Source: Dasypus novemcinctus (lineage: Eukaryota; Chordata; Mammalia; Cingulata; Dasypodidae). Taken from it: DNA of 64,000 nucleotides. The stretch is from NCBI RefSeq assembly GCF_030445035.2, contig NC_080682.1, positions 31,416,770 through 31,480,769 of the forward strand, given 5' to 3'. Below the pieces are notes generated by a model. It saw nothing but the letters and a program-made list of their open reading frames with translations. It was not told where the DNA came from and did not search any database. The position numbers and the translations under genes are program-made. Shown one piece after another: positions 13,106 through 25,384 of the stretch (positions within the stretch are counted from its first letter, which is position 1; each line of letters opens with the position of its first letter).

Positions 13106-14634
13106 ATTTTTTTTTTTTTTGACATTGTCTTTTATTGACTCATGATGCTTTCAGTCATTTATATTCTCTATCTTCCTCTCTTGCTTTTGTAACTTCTACC
13201 TTATTAATTGTCTATATTATATTACTAATAGAAAAATTAACACTGGCTTTAAATCATCAAGCAGATAATGTGGAAATGAACAAGTCAACTTGTTTTCAAA
13301 CAATTCCAGTACAAAGCTTCCCACTTTTTTTCAATCTAATTCAATCTAACCCTATCCCTAGTTCAACAGGAAAGGTACTTTCAAAAATCTTTATGAATTA
13401 ACACTAATTTCATGAAGGAGTATCTTTTAAAAACTAACGATAGAAAGTGAGTAGTATGTGACATTGGTAAAAAGTTGAGAAACAGAATATTAACCTGTAT
13501 GTATGTTAAATAAAAACTTTTAATTCCCTAGTTCTTGTTCCTATTTCTACTAAAAATTCTTAAAAATAATTTAAAACACTTGGCTATCCCTGCAAAGTAA
13601 TATTATAAAGCACAATAACATCTTTATATTAAATTTTCACAGATGTTATTAAAGGAAGTGTAAATTACATATTCTTTCACTCAAAATACGGTATGCTGAA
13701 ACAGTTAAACAAACCTGGTTAGTTTGTATTGGAATTTTTTAAGTAGAAGTAGTTATTTTTATTACATACTGCATAAATTTGAGGGGGTAAGAATTTCACA
13801 AAATTCTTCACTGCAAAATACTTAAAATGCATGTAAACATTTTAAGAACATTTTCACGATGACCATGAAGTGAATCAAAAGCACTTTTGAAACTTTTGAA
13901 TGGAAGGATGGGAGAAGCAGGATGATCGGTGACTGGGATCCAGAATTTAGATGACTTAGCAAGGTCATCCAATTACAAGGGTGTAGAATTGTGTGTGGGA
14001 CCCAGGATTTTTCTGGTAGAAGCTTGTTGCAGAATTGGGGAACAAAATCTTATTACAGTTCAGATCATTTTATCCCAGAAAACAATTGCAGAAACTAACT
14101 TTAATTTCTCAAAACTCAATTAGGTGTGTATATGATCCATTGGTATCCAGTTTCAACACTTGCCTGTTCCTATAAGTGCCATGTTCCACCACTACCCCAG
14201 GTTCAGCACACTTACTGTTAGCAGCTAATTCTTTTTCACAGAGAGTCACAAATTGGCAATAAAGTTCTCACCCTTCTTCTTTTCCAGAGTTAGAGTGATA
14301 TTGCATGTTTCTTCCTTTCACTTTTCCCCCAAGGGTGGCTTGAAGGATAATAAGAATGTCACCATGTAGATCCAATATAGAGACGTGCTTGCCATTTTCT
14401 GTCTCACTTAATTTCACATTTAACAGTGTATTAACCATTTTGGGAAGAAGTTCTTTATTAGCTCCCTTGAAAAAGCACACATAGATCACTAATCCTCTCT
14501 GGACCTCCACCCACTGGGCCGTGTTGTTCCCCTCCGCTGAGCGTATTTGCAGCTGGGTGTGCAGGCATTGCTACAGGAGCAGCGGGGCCTGAGGCTTCCC
14601 AGTGCCCTCACCCATGGACGGAGACAGCACGGCT
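13106..14634 (-). mobile_element. Processed-pseudogene insertion (DTD2 mRNA retrocopy) with target-site duplication
   Basis: A T-run at 13107-13120 is the antisense poly-A tail. Next to it, 'TTTATT' at 13131-13136 is the antisense AATAAA signal. The body is about 970 bases of 3'UTR, the 507-base coding region and a short 5'UTR (about 19 bases). The 7-mer GGTGCAT stands on both sides (13099-13105 and 14635-14641), fitting a target-site duplication in LINE-1 ORF2. No introns. This is the hallmark of LINE-1-mediated retroposition. Confidence 0.88.
14109..14615 (-). pseudogene. DTD2: DTD2 processed pseudogene (D-aminoacyl-tRNA deacylase 2), full-length coding frame with two stops
   Basis: ATG at 14615-14613, terminal TGA at 14111-14109: exactly 168 codons, the length I recall for the human protein. 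The parent gene encodes animal D-aminoacyl-tRNA deacylase 2 (ATD), a cytoplasmic proofreading enzyme that removes wrongly attached amino acids from tRNA. The reading frame has no frameshift. Segments such as '[13 protein letters not shown]', '[18 protein letters not shown]' and 'LKGRN'-like '[17 protein letters not shown]' match the family closely. Stops: codon 15 (TAG, from Gln) and codon 116 (TGA at 14270-14268, from Phe). Two key motifs are also changed: PQATL is LQATL (codon 91) and TNGPYTH is TNGSYTH. It lacks introns and lies inside a LINE-1, so it is a dead retrocopy. Confidence 0.93.
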
Positions 14635-15049
14635 GGTGCATCAATTTTTATGATTGTTCTTTCTTCTTGAAAGATTACCCCTTTTACTAATATATAGTTT
14701 CCACCTTTGTTTCTTACAACAGTTTTGTATTTGAAGTCTATTTTGTCTAATATTAGTATAACTACTCGAACCCTTTTCTGGTTATTGTATTCTTATAAGA
14801 TTTTTTTCCAGCCATTCGTTTTCAGCCTCTTTGAGTACTTGGGTCTAAGTGGGTTTCTTGTAGATAGCATGAACGTAGATCTTATTTACTTATCCGTGTT
14901 TCCAATCTGTGTCTCTTGACTGGTGAACTTAATCGATTAACATTCAGTGTTATTATTGTCAAGGAATTACTTTAGCCACATTTTCTTTGGGTTTAAGTAT
15001 GTCATACCTTGTTGTTGTTTGTTGTTTGTTTTTTTTTTTTTGTCCTTTT

Positions 15050-16170
15050 AGCTGTTCTTATACTCTCCTCCAATTTTCTTTCTCTTCTTTTTTTTTTTCC
15101 TTTCAACCTGCAGAATTCCATTTAGTATTTCTTGAAGGGCAGGTTTCTTACTGTCATACACTCTTAGTTTCTGTTTATGAGTAAATATTTTGAACTCTTC
15201 ATCATTTTTGAATATTATCTTTGCTGGATAGAGAATTCTTGTCTGGAAGTTTGTTTGCTTTTTTTCCTTAGTATCTTGGCTATGAGATACCATTTCCTTC
15301 TTGTCTCCATGATTTCAGATGAGAAATCAGTAATTACTCTTATTGAACTTTCCTTATATGTGATGGTTCTCTTTTCTCTTGCTGCCTTCAGTATTTTCTC
15401 TTTGTCTTGAGCATTGGAGAGTTTGACAAGGATATGTCTTTGAGTAGGCCTGTTGGGAAGGGGTGCATTGTGCTTCTTGGACATATCCATCCATCTCCCT
15501 CAATAGGGATGGTAAAAGTTTTCAGCCATTATTTCCTCCAACATCCCTTCTGTCCCCTTTCCCTTCTCTTCTCCCTCTGGGATGCCTATTATGCATATGT
15601 TTGCATGTTTTGTGTTGTCATTCAAATCCCAAAGTCCCTCCTGGATTTTTGCCATCCTTTATCTATCTGTTCTACTATCTAGTTGATTTCAGATGTACTG
15701 TCTTTCACATCCCTAATTCTTTCTTCTGCCTGTTCAAATTTGCTGTGATGTACTGAGAGTATATTTTTATTTCTTAAATTGTGGCATTCATCAGCATCAT
15801 ATCCAAAATCTTTTAATGTCTTTTTAGAATTTCTTCAGTATATTCTCCCAGTGTTTTCCTAATATCCTTCATCTCTTCCTTCACTTCATTAAGTTGGTCC
15901 ATGATACCTGTTTGGGCTTTGATTACTTGCTCAATGATCTGCTTCTCTTCCTGGTTTTTAGTTTGTTCATTGGACTGGGTTATGTCTTCTTGCTTCTTGG
16001 TATGATTATACTTTTTTGTTGCTCTCTGGTCATCTTTTTATCTTGATGGGTTTATTCAGTTGATTAATTTCTCTCTCTACTGCAGGGTTTTATTTAGTTG
16101 CTGGTTTTGTGTGTGTCTTAAGTTTTCCCTTTGTTCTTCTTTTTCTATTTCCTTGTTGTCTATGTTCCCT
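15050..16170 (-). pseudogene. LINE-1 ORF1 (RNA-binding chaperone) remnant
   Basis: At 15490-15215 the minus strand reads 'RHILVKLSNAQDKEKILKAA', then 'KRTITYKESSIRVITDFSSE' and 'METRRKW'. These are the C-terminal part of the ORF1p RRM and the CTD. Upstream (to about 16170) antisense codons for the N-terminal/coiled-coil part can be followed with breaks. In LINE-1 this protein trimerises and binds the element RNA. This copy is broken. Confidence 0.75.
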
Positions 16171-16860
16171 TGAAGGAAAAAGATTAGGGGCAGAGAAAGC
16201 AAAAGAGGCAAGAAAAGGAAAAAAGGATAATAGAAATAATAAAAGTAAAAGTTAGAAGTTGAACCTTATAAGACCTAGAAAAATGTATATTTAACTCATG
16301 TAAGTAGTGTAGAATAATAAGAATAAAAAAGTGAAGTTCCTACATGGAAATGGGAAACCAAATATTGAGAAGTATAGAGAATGGATTAAATGGCCAGAAT
16401 GAGGAAAGAGGGTAAGAGAAAAGAAAGGATAAAAAATAAAACAGCTAATAAAAGAAAGAAAACATAGAAGAGTTAGAAATTTAAAAAAATAGAAAAATTG
16501 GGGATTTAACAAAGATAGTTTGAATGTAATAATAGCAACAGAAAGTGGGAAACAGAAAGAAGTAGGAAGGAAAAGAGATAGCATTGGTAGCCAAAACTGG
16601 TATGCCCAGAAAAGGAGAAAGCAAGGAAGAGGAAATACAGCAAACAAGAAATAATTCAGCTGCACCTAATTTTTTTAAAAAAGGGGGAGGGGGAAGAAGG
16701 TAAGAAAGACAAGAAAACAACAATAACAACAACCCAACAAGCAGTCAACCAGAAACTAAGGAAAAACACCCTTCTCTCTTAGTCCCCTATGGAGCTTCTC
16801 AGACTCAGACGGTCAGTTTTCACCAATCAATTACCCTGCAGACTTCCCACTACACATTTT

Positions 16861-17524
16861 GAAGTAGATTTTAGCAAGTAAACTACATTGAATTTTAAAA
16901 GAAAAGTAACTTTTTTTTAGGAAAAATAAGAGACTCAAAAGAAGTTAATTCAAGAGTATTGTCTATGTTTTCCCTGTCCTAAAGTATCAACTGGATGTTT
17001 AATATCCCAGTGGATCACTACTCTAAGAGGAGCTGGGAATTGAACTAGGGACCTTGTATATTCAATGCAGAGACTCCTCCAATGCACAAAACTTTCTCAT
17101 TGGGACAATTAGCTCTTCAAGAAAGCTATCTAGTCACTTTCCCTAGGTCATGTTTTACTCTTAATAATTTAATAAATTCCTGCTGATTAGGAGTTAGTCC
17201 TTGCCCCCTTTCTATTCTTATTCCTTTCTCTCCAAAAGCACCTAAATGCAATAGCTTGTGAGAGCATTCCTTTTTGAAATTCAAATGGGACCCTGGGAAC
17301 CTAACTCTCTGCAGATAAAAATGATTCTCAACACTCTTTGAGAGTACCTCCTCTTCCCAGGAAATCCCAAATAGGCTCTTGGAAGCTTATTAAGTGCTTC
17401 CTAAGTCCTATTATCCTCATCCATTGCATTCATGACAGCAATGGGATAATTAATCTTTGATGTTGCTTCTATATTTTTGATTCCCCATTAATTTTGTTTT
17501 TCCTTCAAAACTAATGCTTGGTAC
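16861..17524. other. Intergenic, no firm feature
   Basis: Near 17025-17070 the sequence 'GCTGGGAATTGAAC' with 'GGGACCTTG' looks like an antisense tRNA T-loop (B-box) region, so a diverged antisense tRNA-derived SINE is possible. Too decayed to call. Confidence 0.3.
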
Positions 17525-17935
17525 CTGTGGTTGTTAATTTCATGTGTCAAGTTGTTCAGGGTATGGTGGCCATTTTTCTGATCATGTAAACACTATGCTG
17601 ATTGTTAAAGTGAGACTATTTCATGGATTTAAATCATCAGTAATTTGATTGCATCTATGGCTGATAACAACTACAACCAACTGAAGAAATTGTCATCAAT
17701 GAGAGAAGTCTCATTCAATCATTTTAAGGCCTTTAAAGGAGAAGACTTCAGCAGTCAGAAGGGAGAATTTCCAACTGTAATTCAACCATTTAGCTTCTCC
17801 TGGGAAATTCATTGAAAACCTTCATTGGTGTTCCCAGCTTTCAGTCTGCCCTACAGAATTTGGATTTGCCTATTCCCATAATTCTTATAAAATTCCCATA
17901 ATATTTGCATAGTATATGCATATATGATGTATATT
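17525..17935 (+). mobile_element. Old ERVL/MaLR-type LTR (MLT-like)
   Basis: 'GTTAATTTCATGTGTCAAGTTG' near 17533, 'CTGATTGTTAAAGTGAG' in the middle, and 'GAATTTGGATTTGCC...CCATAATT' near 17858-17885 follow a common old mammalian LTR in order. The TA-rich 3' part has expanded into the microsatellite next to it. Subfamily not determined. Confidence 0.5.

Positions 17936-17992
<57 letters not shown>
17936..17992. repeat. (TA)n microsatellite
   Basis: Almost pure TA dinucleotide array of about 55 bases (some TAC/CAT at the left edge). Probably grown from the TA-rich tail of the neighbouring LTR. Likely length-polymorphic. Confidence 0.9.
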
Positions 17993-17994
<2 letters not shown>

Positions 17995-18241
17995 TCTTTT
18001 TCCCTTGAGACCCTGAGTGATACAAACACATACTTTCTCATGGCATTTTTAATCTCTGAATTTCTCAAAATATAGATTTTGTGATGGAATATAGGAGAAA
18101 TGATAGTGTAAAATAGTACAAATATTTTATCCTTAACATATGTATTAGGTTGGTCTAAAGTAAGCAGAGATTGAAGGCCCCCCAAAATTACACAATCACA
18201 ATTATATGAGACTGACAGGTAAGAGGGCTTTGCATCTTCCC

Positions 18242-18735
18242 TCAGCTGAGAGGTTTCCTAGGTGAATAATGTAATGACATAAAACAAAACAACATAGGTA
18301 CCAAGGCAACCATAAATGAATTCACAAATACAGGGACACCAGTGTTGTAGTTATTGGTACAGGGATGGGAAGATATTGCAGAAATAGTGATTACTTTCAT
18401 TTGATCATAACAGAGTAACTGGATTGTCATAGATAATTGAGGAAAGGAATGGACAGCCCTATCAACCCAAGCAGCTAGGACTATAAGATAGTATTTTGCC
18501 CTGTTCAGGATAACATTGTAGGGCAGAAATTTGTAGATTGCAATGCAGCAAACAAAGGCCATGGCAGTAAGAACGAAAACCACAATATTTCCAATAAACT
18601 GCATGGTAGAGACCGGCAATATACAATTTCAGTAGGAGATTGTTTTATCCTAACTAATAAGTCACTTATCAGTTTGGCCGCAGCACTAGAAGCACAACCT
18701 ATGTCCAGTCAGGATAAATGGCCAAGGGCATAACA
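18242..18735 (-). pseudogene. Olfactory receptor pseudogene, middle part (TM2/3 to TM5)
   Basis: From 18619 down to 18242 the minus strand stays open and reads 'LTAMAFVCCIAIYKFLPYN' at the TM3 end (family consensus MAFDRYVAICKPLHYN, so DRY is lost), 'LIVLAAWVDRAVHSFPQLSMT' in TM4, then a degraded loop with 'TGVPVFVNSFMVALVPM' for TM5. Higher coordinates up to about 18735 continue the receptor toward TM2 in other frames ('PTYVLCP'-like for PMYFFL), with stops. The start, TM1 and TM6-TM7 are absent. Subfamily not determined. It differs from the OR4-like fragment at 862-1457, so it is a separate paralogue. Confidence 0.85.
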
Positions 18736-21700
18736 CATAAGTTGGTGAAAAAAGTAGGTACATTGAAAGGAGAAAAGGATCAGAATATTTCCTACCAAGA
18801 AGAAAACAAAACAAAATAAGAAATATAAAATCAAAATATTTTTATATGTTGGCCACAAAAATGTCCCGAATTGATTAATTCTGAGATGTTTCTGTCACTT
18901 TCTATATATTTTAGTTGGGTTTTGATCATAAAATATATTTTATTCCTCTAAATTATATTATTTAGACAACAACAAAAGTTTAATTTTCTTAATGTAAATA
19001 AGATGTTTGCCTATTTTTAAATGTATTCCCTTAGCCCTGGAGTCAATTTCCCTTCTTCTAGCATAATCCAGAACACTTCCCTGGATGATTAATAAATGAA
19101 TCAGAAAACACAAATGTTTAAAACATCCCTACTTAATTTGGAAAACTTTAATTTGCTAAAGCTACTGAGAAAATAAGTATCAGGTACAGAGTGTTTTGCA
19201 GTTAACTAAATAATATTAAATAATTAAAGAGAGGTTCATTGTCCTATTCTTTATTTATTATTACTGGTATAGATTGCTTTTAATGAAGTGGTATACTGCC
19301 AATTAACAAATGATGTATTTCCTTAAAAATTGATTTAAATAATTGTTACAAATGGTTTGGTGAGCTAAAACATGGTCACACCATTAATCCAAGTTCATGA
19401 TTTCCAATAAAAGTGATTCAAATCCCAGGAATCTCAGTAATTTTTTAGAATCAGTAAGTTGTAACCTGTTAATACTAGAAGACAGATATCTGGATTCTCA
19501 CTTAGTTTGGTGCAGCATCTCATATGTAAGAGCAGAGCAGGATGTGAGCAGAGCAGGATGTGAGGAGAGCGGTGGGACAAACTGCTGTGGATCCTCATCT
19601 CTGTTGAAAAGATTATGGAATTTGACAAACTACCAGATGACTCAGTTAGTTTTCCTGAATATCTGTGTAAAGCTTTAACTGTCAGTTAATATAAATATAT
19701 GCTCCAGAATTCTCAGACACTCATTTTGAAATGCTTTTACTGAAGTTTTACCTAATATATATTTTGTAGGTCAAGATTGTTGCTCATTCTCTAGATCATT
19801 TCAAATACTTAATCCACAATAGCTCCTAAAATCACATCCTGAAGGCTGAGGAACATATAATATTTTTGACACATAAATAGAGACAAATCCCTATAAAATC
19901 ATAAATGATGTAAGGAAAGTTATATTGGGCAATCACTGTGTAAGTGCTTAAAACAACGGCAATAAAATCAGAGGTAGAAACTTTGAGGAGTGTAAAATAA
20001 TATGAGCAGTTGTGAAATTTTAGCTCATTGCTTAGTCTCCTCAAATCTCATTTTGGTCAGTTATACAACTGAGAAACATTTACATATTTCAGAAATATGG
20101 GGAATACATGAGCTTGTAGGAAATAACCTACTGTCATACATGGTTTGTGCCATGATTTTTTTTAACTTTTTTCCTTTGTAAGCAGTTTAGCAACTTCTAA
20201 AATTGTCCTGCACATATATACAACCAAATGCCAATGAGAAAATAAGGAGGAAAAGAAAAAAATTGGAAAGAAAGAACAACATAGAGTAAAGGGGGTAAAG
20301 AAGAAAATTTCAATTTTTACAATCCACTAGTGAAAAAAAAGTTATTCTGATAGTAGAGTGACTATTTTAAGACCATTCTAACACTAATTTCTAGCCTGAT
20401 TTTAGATCTATTACTACAAGACCTTGTGAAATTATTTTATGCCTTTGGTAGTTTGAATAAATGTTGCCCCTGCCCTTTTTATGGGTTCAAAATTTCTCCC
20501 AGTGGTATCAGAACATGCCATGTTTTAAAACATTTTTTAGTTGACACAGATGAATCTAATGTATTTTAGTAGGGCAGGATGTTTATAAGATAGGAAATTC
20601 TTCTTATTGTAGATTGCAAACATAAATGGAGATATTCCTTGAAAAAAATATGGAGAAAGATATAACACTAGAACGGGTTTCAATGAAATTCACTGCCAAC
20701 CTGAAATTTTCATAAACTTTACTCTTCTCAACTGGAATATTGCTTGTGTTTATTGTGTAATTATAACTAAAGAGTGCTAACACAATTTTATAGTAATCAC
20801 GTTATGCTGCAGGAAACTTATGGCCCTAAGACTGAAAGTAGACAGAATAACTAGCACATAATCACTCTAAAACATGATTAGTGGGACAGTCTCCAAGCTA
20901 GGTTCACTGCATAATTTATTGACTTCAAGTCTGAATGTGCTTCATGTTATATTTAGGCTGCATCTATAAGAAATCCCCAAGATATTACTGTCTGCTAATC
21001 TTTTTCTATTTCCTAAATCTATGGTAAATGCATAGAATAACAAACCAGTAACTGAAAAACCACTAGGTCAATTCTCAACTATTTTGGAAATCTCAAAATG
21101 GCTTAGAAACTTCTACAACTTTGCCAGGGAAGTAGACTATAAATATCTATTAAACACTCAGGGTTGCAAGAAGAAGTGGATTCTTAAAAAATGGGGGAGC
21201 AAGCTGGGACTTTTCAATGCAGATTTGCTATCTGCACACTAACTCAAACTAAAAATTAATCAAAAATATTTCTGAAAGACCCACAAGTGCTAACACATGT
21301 ATTTTTGTCCTAGGAAGCATCTATTTATTGCATACAAGAATTCTGGTCTGGAAGAAAGAATATAAACTTTTTTTGGCACTATAGAAATTAATTGGTTTTG
21401 GAAGTTCTTAGTAATTATTTTTCCCAGAAAATGTCAAATCAGATCCTTGGCAAATGTCACTAAGCTGCTATCCACGGCAATATTCTTCTTGACTCTGGGT
21501 CTTTCCTTTACAACTTTGACTTGATCAGGCTCAAGCACTGATTCTCTGGAAGCCTCAAAACACTACCTACAGCAGACCCAGAGCAGTTCAGGAGACTGAC
21601 TGGCTCTGTGCTAAGCTAGCTTTCTGAAGAAAGGAGAAAACAATGTAGCCTGGATTAGTTTTGCGTCAGTTGCCAATAATATCTGACAAGAGGAGGACAA

Positions 21701-22284
21701 AGAGAGCTAAAAATGGCATCACAATCTAAATATGGGTCATGATTAAGAATAACCTAGATGTGTAGAAGTAGATAGCTAAATAAAATCAGTGACATGCAAC
21801 ATTGTGGATGGGTCCAGGTTTTTGCTGAACCATGTACTAACTTTCTGGAATAGATAGTTGTGCAATGCAAGAAGAAAGGAAATATAAAAAAGAATAAAAA
21901 TTTGCCTTCATATGCATATCAGGGTAGAACAGGATATCATTTTGTGAGAACATAATGAAAATGTCAGAAGAGCACTCAAAATACAAAAAGGCTTTTATTC
22001 TCTTTATCATGTGATTATTTTCCCTGTATCACTGTATTAGTTCAGGTTTTATGTGTTCAGCCCCAAAGGCACATGCTGACATATTCAGTCAGTTCTTCCC
22101 TCTCTTTCATAAACAAATTCATACATGAAATTTTTTCTTGTACATTTAAAACTTCAGTTATTTTTAGCTTATCTTATGAAGTTCAGATCTACATCCTTAG
22201 AAAAATGCACTAAAACAATTATTTGATGAGAAATTAGTGAGTATATTAAGTTCATTATATCAAGCATTCCTCACTATAATGCCT
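18736..22284. other. Long intergenic stretch, no recognised gene
   Basis: AT-rich, with only short chance ORFs (for example 19397-19678 plus, 93 codons, no recognisable domain). A small tandem repeat sits at 19533-19562 (unit about 15 bases, 'AGAGCAGGATGTGAG'). Probably ancient repeat debris. I cannot place any family. Confidence 0.4.
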
Positions 22285-22650
22285 TTTAAAATTTATTTTA
22301 ATTGCCTTTTTTTAAAGATACATAGATCACAAAAAAAGTTACATTAAAAATATAAGAGATTCTCATATACCCCACACCCCATCCCACTCCATTTCTCCCA
22401 CATCAACAACCTCTTTCATCATTGCGGCACATTCATTGCATTTGATGAATACATTTTGGAGCACAGCTACACTGCATGGATTATTGTTTACATTGTAGTT
22501 TACACTCTTCCCCACTACATGAAGTGGGTTATGGAAGGATATATAAAGTCCAGCATCTGTCCCTGAAATATCATTTAGGACAACTGCAAGTCCCAAAAAT
22601 GACACCACATCACATCATTTCTTCCCTCTCCCTGTCCTCAGCAGCCTATT
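22285..22650 (-). mobile_element. LINE-1 3'UTR fragment, antisense
   Basis: 'AAAAAGTTACATTAAAAATATAAGAGATTC', then 'CCCACATCAACAACCTCTTTCATCATTG', 'GGAGCACAGCTACACTGCATGG' and 'GACAACTGCAAGTCCCAAAAATGACACC' follow 6880-7150 in the same order. Confidence 0.65.
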
Positions 22651-23169
22651 TTTAAATAAATATTATGAGCTCTATTATTCACATAGAACACTGCACCTTC
22701 TAGAAGTTAAAAACCAGTTCACACAGTGAAGAATTATAGAGCAGGATTCTGTGTCTGCCTCTCAGTAAAATAAATGGGTATTTCTAAGTTTAATGCTTGC
22801 TTTCAGTCTTTAAAAACTTAAGAAACTCTGAGTAAATGAAGGATTCTAGCACTTTGAATGAGGGGTATAAGAACCCAGTGTTTGGTAGCCCACTTCAACA
22901 CAATGTCTGATGATGACTTCTCTTTAATCAAGTTTTCCTGTATTGAAGCACAGAAGAAGATAGCTGTTCATACCTCTAACCATTCTACCTACTCAAACAT
23001 ACACCTGAACATGCCCCCAAAATCAGAATAAATTAGCTTTACATACCTCTAACCATACTCCCTACTCAAACACACACCTGGTTATGCCCTAGAAATACAT
23101 GCAGGAGACTCATGTATAATGTTGCAAATTAGACTGAAACTTGAATTCATCTCTGGTTACCTCAGCTTT
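22651..23169. other. Intergenic with an imperfect direct repeat
   Basis: A 46-base sequence near 22971-23016 ('TACCTCTAACCATTCTACC...') recurs at about 23043-23089 with a few changes, 72 bases apart. Nothing else recognised. Confidence 0.4.
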
Positions 23170-23369
23170 TGTTACCTCAAAAGTTTTAATTCTAATGGGG
23201 GTAAAATTCATCTCTTTTATTAAAAAATGTATCATGATTTTAGCATTATATTAAGGATATTTGCCTAATCCAAGGTCAGAAAGATTCCCACCCTTGTTTT
23301 ACTTTAAACATTGCATACCTTTGCATTTACATATAGGTCTAACATCCGTTTTGAATTAATTTATGCAAT

Positions 23370-23827
23370 TGATGTGGGTTATGGATGGGAGATAACCTAA
23401 GCTGTCTGACTTGTGGGTGTGAGATGGTAAGAGTCTGCAGTCTTGTCCTTGGTGACCATGGCAACGATTCCAGTCCCAGGAAACAGTTTAACAATGCAAA
23501 GTCTATAAACTTTAAGTATTCAGGGGAAATGCAAACCAAATATGCTAAAAGCTTATCTAGAATGTATGAAGTCCATGCAAAAAGCTTACGTAAGATGTGG
23601 AAGATACATATGCTAATTCAAGCCTGTTGAGAACTGAAATAAAGGGACCATTTAACCTTTCCCCTCTGTATAAAAGAACTCAAAAGTCTTGTTTGGGGCT
23701 TGGGATTGAAACAGAAAGCTCCTGAGTCTGGCCGGCCATCAATAAACCATTTTTCCTTCTCAAAATCATTCCCATGTCCAGGCCTCTCTATAAGCAAATA
23801 ATTAAAGCTCTCTCAAATTCTACAACA
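23370..23827 (+). repeat. 5' LTR of the ERV
   Basis: 458 bases. TATA-like 'TGTATAAAAGAAC' near 23668, AATAAA near 23741, terminal AACA. By eye it differs from the 3' LTR by roughly three dozen substitutions over about 455 aligned positions. It also lacks an approximately 20-base stretch ('GGCTCTTTGTCTCTTCA') that the 3' LTR has at 29562-29580. Confidence 0.9.
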
Positions 23828-23831
23828 TTTT

Positions 23832-23849
23832 TGGCAACCATGAAGAGAT
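23832..23849 (+). other. Primer-binding-site candidate (tRNA-Arg-like)
   Basis: TGGCAACCATGAAGAGAT begins 4 bases after the 5' LTR. Retroviral PBS sites begin TGG because they pair with tRNA-CCA. The TGGCRACC start resembles the complement of arginine tRNA 3' ends. The tRNA assignment is inference. Confidence 0.55.
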
Positions 23850-25384
23850 GCAAATGAAGGCCAGAGACGATAACATTTTGCTGCCCTTTCCAAATCCCTG
23901 AGGAAGCTGCGAGAACTCAGGTGAACCCCAAATCTGGGTGCCCCTGGATTAAATTTAATCCAGAAATAATATGGGCTCCACCAGAACCTTCCTGACAAAA
24001 ATTGAGGGCAATGGAATGTCTGAAGAGAAAGACTCTGGAACAAAAAAGAACTCTAAACATGGAAGAAGGTAAGACTCCCTGGGTGAGCGCAGTCTGGAAA
24101 GCCCTAGCTTTAATTGGTAGGAGGGGAGGCTGATCACCTCCCAAGAGAACCCTAGAAGCCCCAGAAAATTGGGGGAAGCCATTCTCTCTATGTCTGGAAT
24201 AAGGAGAATTGATAATAATAATAATAATAAAAGGTAATTTTTTAACAAGAAAACGTGTTGGCAGCCAGCCTCCCCTGACAGCTTGCTTCCAAAAAAACTA
24301 TTTCTGGTATTACATGCTATTAAGTATTTAAAGTGAAGAAAAGTTCATTATTTTAACAAGCTTGTTTAGTATTAATGGCAATTATATGTTGTAAGAAGTT
24401 TGCCTGGTAATTTAGTATGTGGGATATATGGAATGTGTTTTTATTGTTAAGGAAACAGAAGATGATTTTGTCCTAAGATAAAATGATCGATTATTGGAAA
24501 GAGTAGAGTGTGGGACAAAACCTCAATGAATACTGAAAGTGTAGAAGGTTTGTGGAAAGAAAATTTTTATGATTAAAATTGAGTAAGATTTAATAAGCCT
24601 ATATAACATTTTAAAGGGTTTAGTATCAAGTAGTATACTAATGCAAAGTTAAAATTTTGTTCTTTCTCAAAGTCTTTCAAGTCATTAGTCTCTTTTAGTA
24701 AAGGTTTCCTGAATAATCAATATACAAAGAAAATCTATTTTATCAAAATATCTTCTTGTGCTTTAACCTCATCATTTCCTCAGTGTTTGAAGAAGAAAGG
24801 GTCTTATCTCTTTTAAAAGAACATTATGTTCTAGAAATCAAATCCTGAAAAGTAGTTTTTTATTTCAAACTAACTGCAAGAGATTTATTCTTTTACCTGA
24901 AAAGAAAAATTAAAGTAATATTTAAGTTCATTTAATATGTTATAAATTGAATGAAAGATGTTTAAAGGTGTTATAAAATTAACAGGTTTTTAAAAATTAA
25001 TAAACTGTAACTAAGAGTTAAAATCATTTATAAATGCATTTATATTATAAAACAGCAGAAAGATAATAACTGAAATTATAGCTGGGTGAATTTAGCCTGA
25101 AACTATTATTTAAGTGTAAATTCTAAACTAACCTTTCCTTTGTTTATGGTTACTTCAAGCCTAACCTTACCCCTTGCCTTAGCCTATGTTTATTTCATAA
25201 TATCTTCTGCCCCTACAGTCCAGAGAAGAGCTGGGATCTCCTGTCCTGGTATTAGTAACCCTTTCTCTCATGAATTCAAGTGTAAACTAAATAAATTGCT
25301 GCCTGATGGAATAAGGTTAAACGACCACTGGAATTTTATTATCTCCAGATGTTATAGATTAGCAATATTGACCAGACTTAGACT

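Larger units (their letters stand above)
9700..14960 (-). pseudogene. LINE-1 ORF2 (endonuclease/reverse transcriptase) remnant
   Basis: Readable minus-strand pieces include 10985-10800, with '[13 protein letters not shown]' and '[16 protein letters not shown]', which sit in the domain after the reverse transcriptase. At 11781-11482 the RT domain shows '[17 protein letters not shown]', '[10 protein letters not shown]' and 'RSGIRQGCP'. In active LINE-1 the middle motif is [10 protein letters not shown], so the RT motif region is altered here. Pieces at 10284-10036 fit the antisense 3' part of ORF2. Stops interrupt all pieces. The insertion at 13106-14634 falls inside this ORF. Confidence 0.8.
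8692..16860 (-). mobile_element. Long LINE-1, antisense, interrupted by a DTD2 retrocopy
   Basis: The 3' end is the T-run at 8692-8701 (antisense poly-A). In minus-strand order the window then holds the 3'UTR (to about 9700), ORF2 (about 9700-14960), ORF1 (about 15050-16170) and a purine-rich 5'UTR (about 16180-16860). ORF2 continuity is broken by the processed pseudogene at 13106-14634. ORF2 resumes beyond it, showing one element. Both ORFs carry many stops and frameshifts, so it cannot mobilise. Net length without the insert is about 6.6 kb, near full length. The 5' edge is approximate and no YY1-type start motif is seen, unlike the copy ending at 51126. Confidence 0.85.

Noticed and set aside
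16291-16732. Hydrophobic minus-strand ORFs (124 and 83 codons) resembling membrane proteins
   Set aside because: They are the pyrimidine-rich strand of the LINE-1 5'UTR. The phenylalanine/leucine richness comes from base composition.
23813-24248. Leucine-rich minus ORFs (75-97 codons)
   Set aside because: Antisense of the ERV leader just after the PBS. The leucine run comes from an ATA/ATT trinucleotide repeat.
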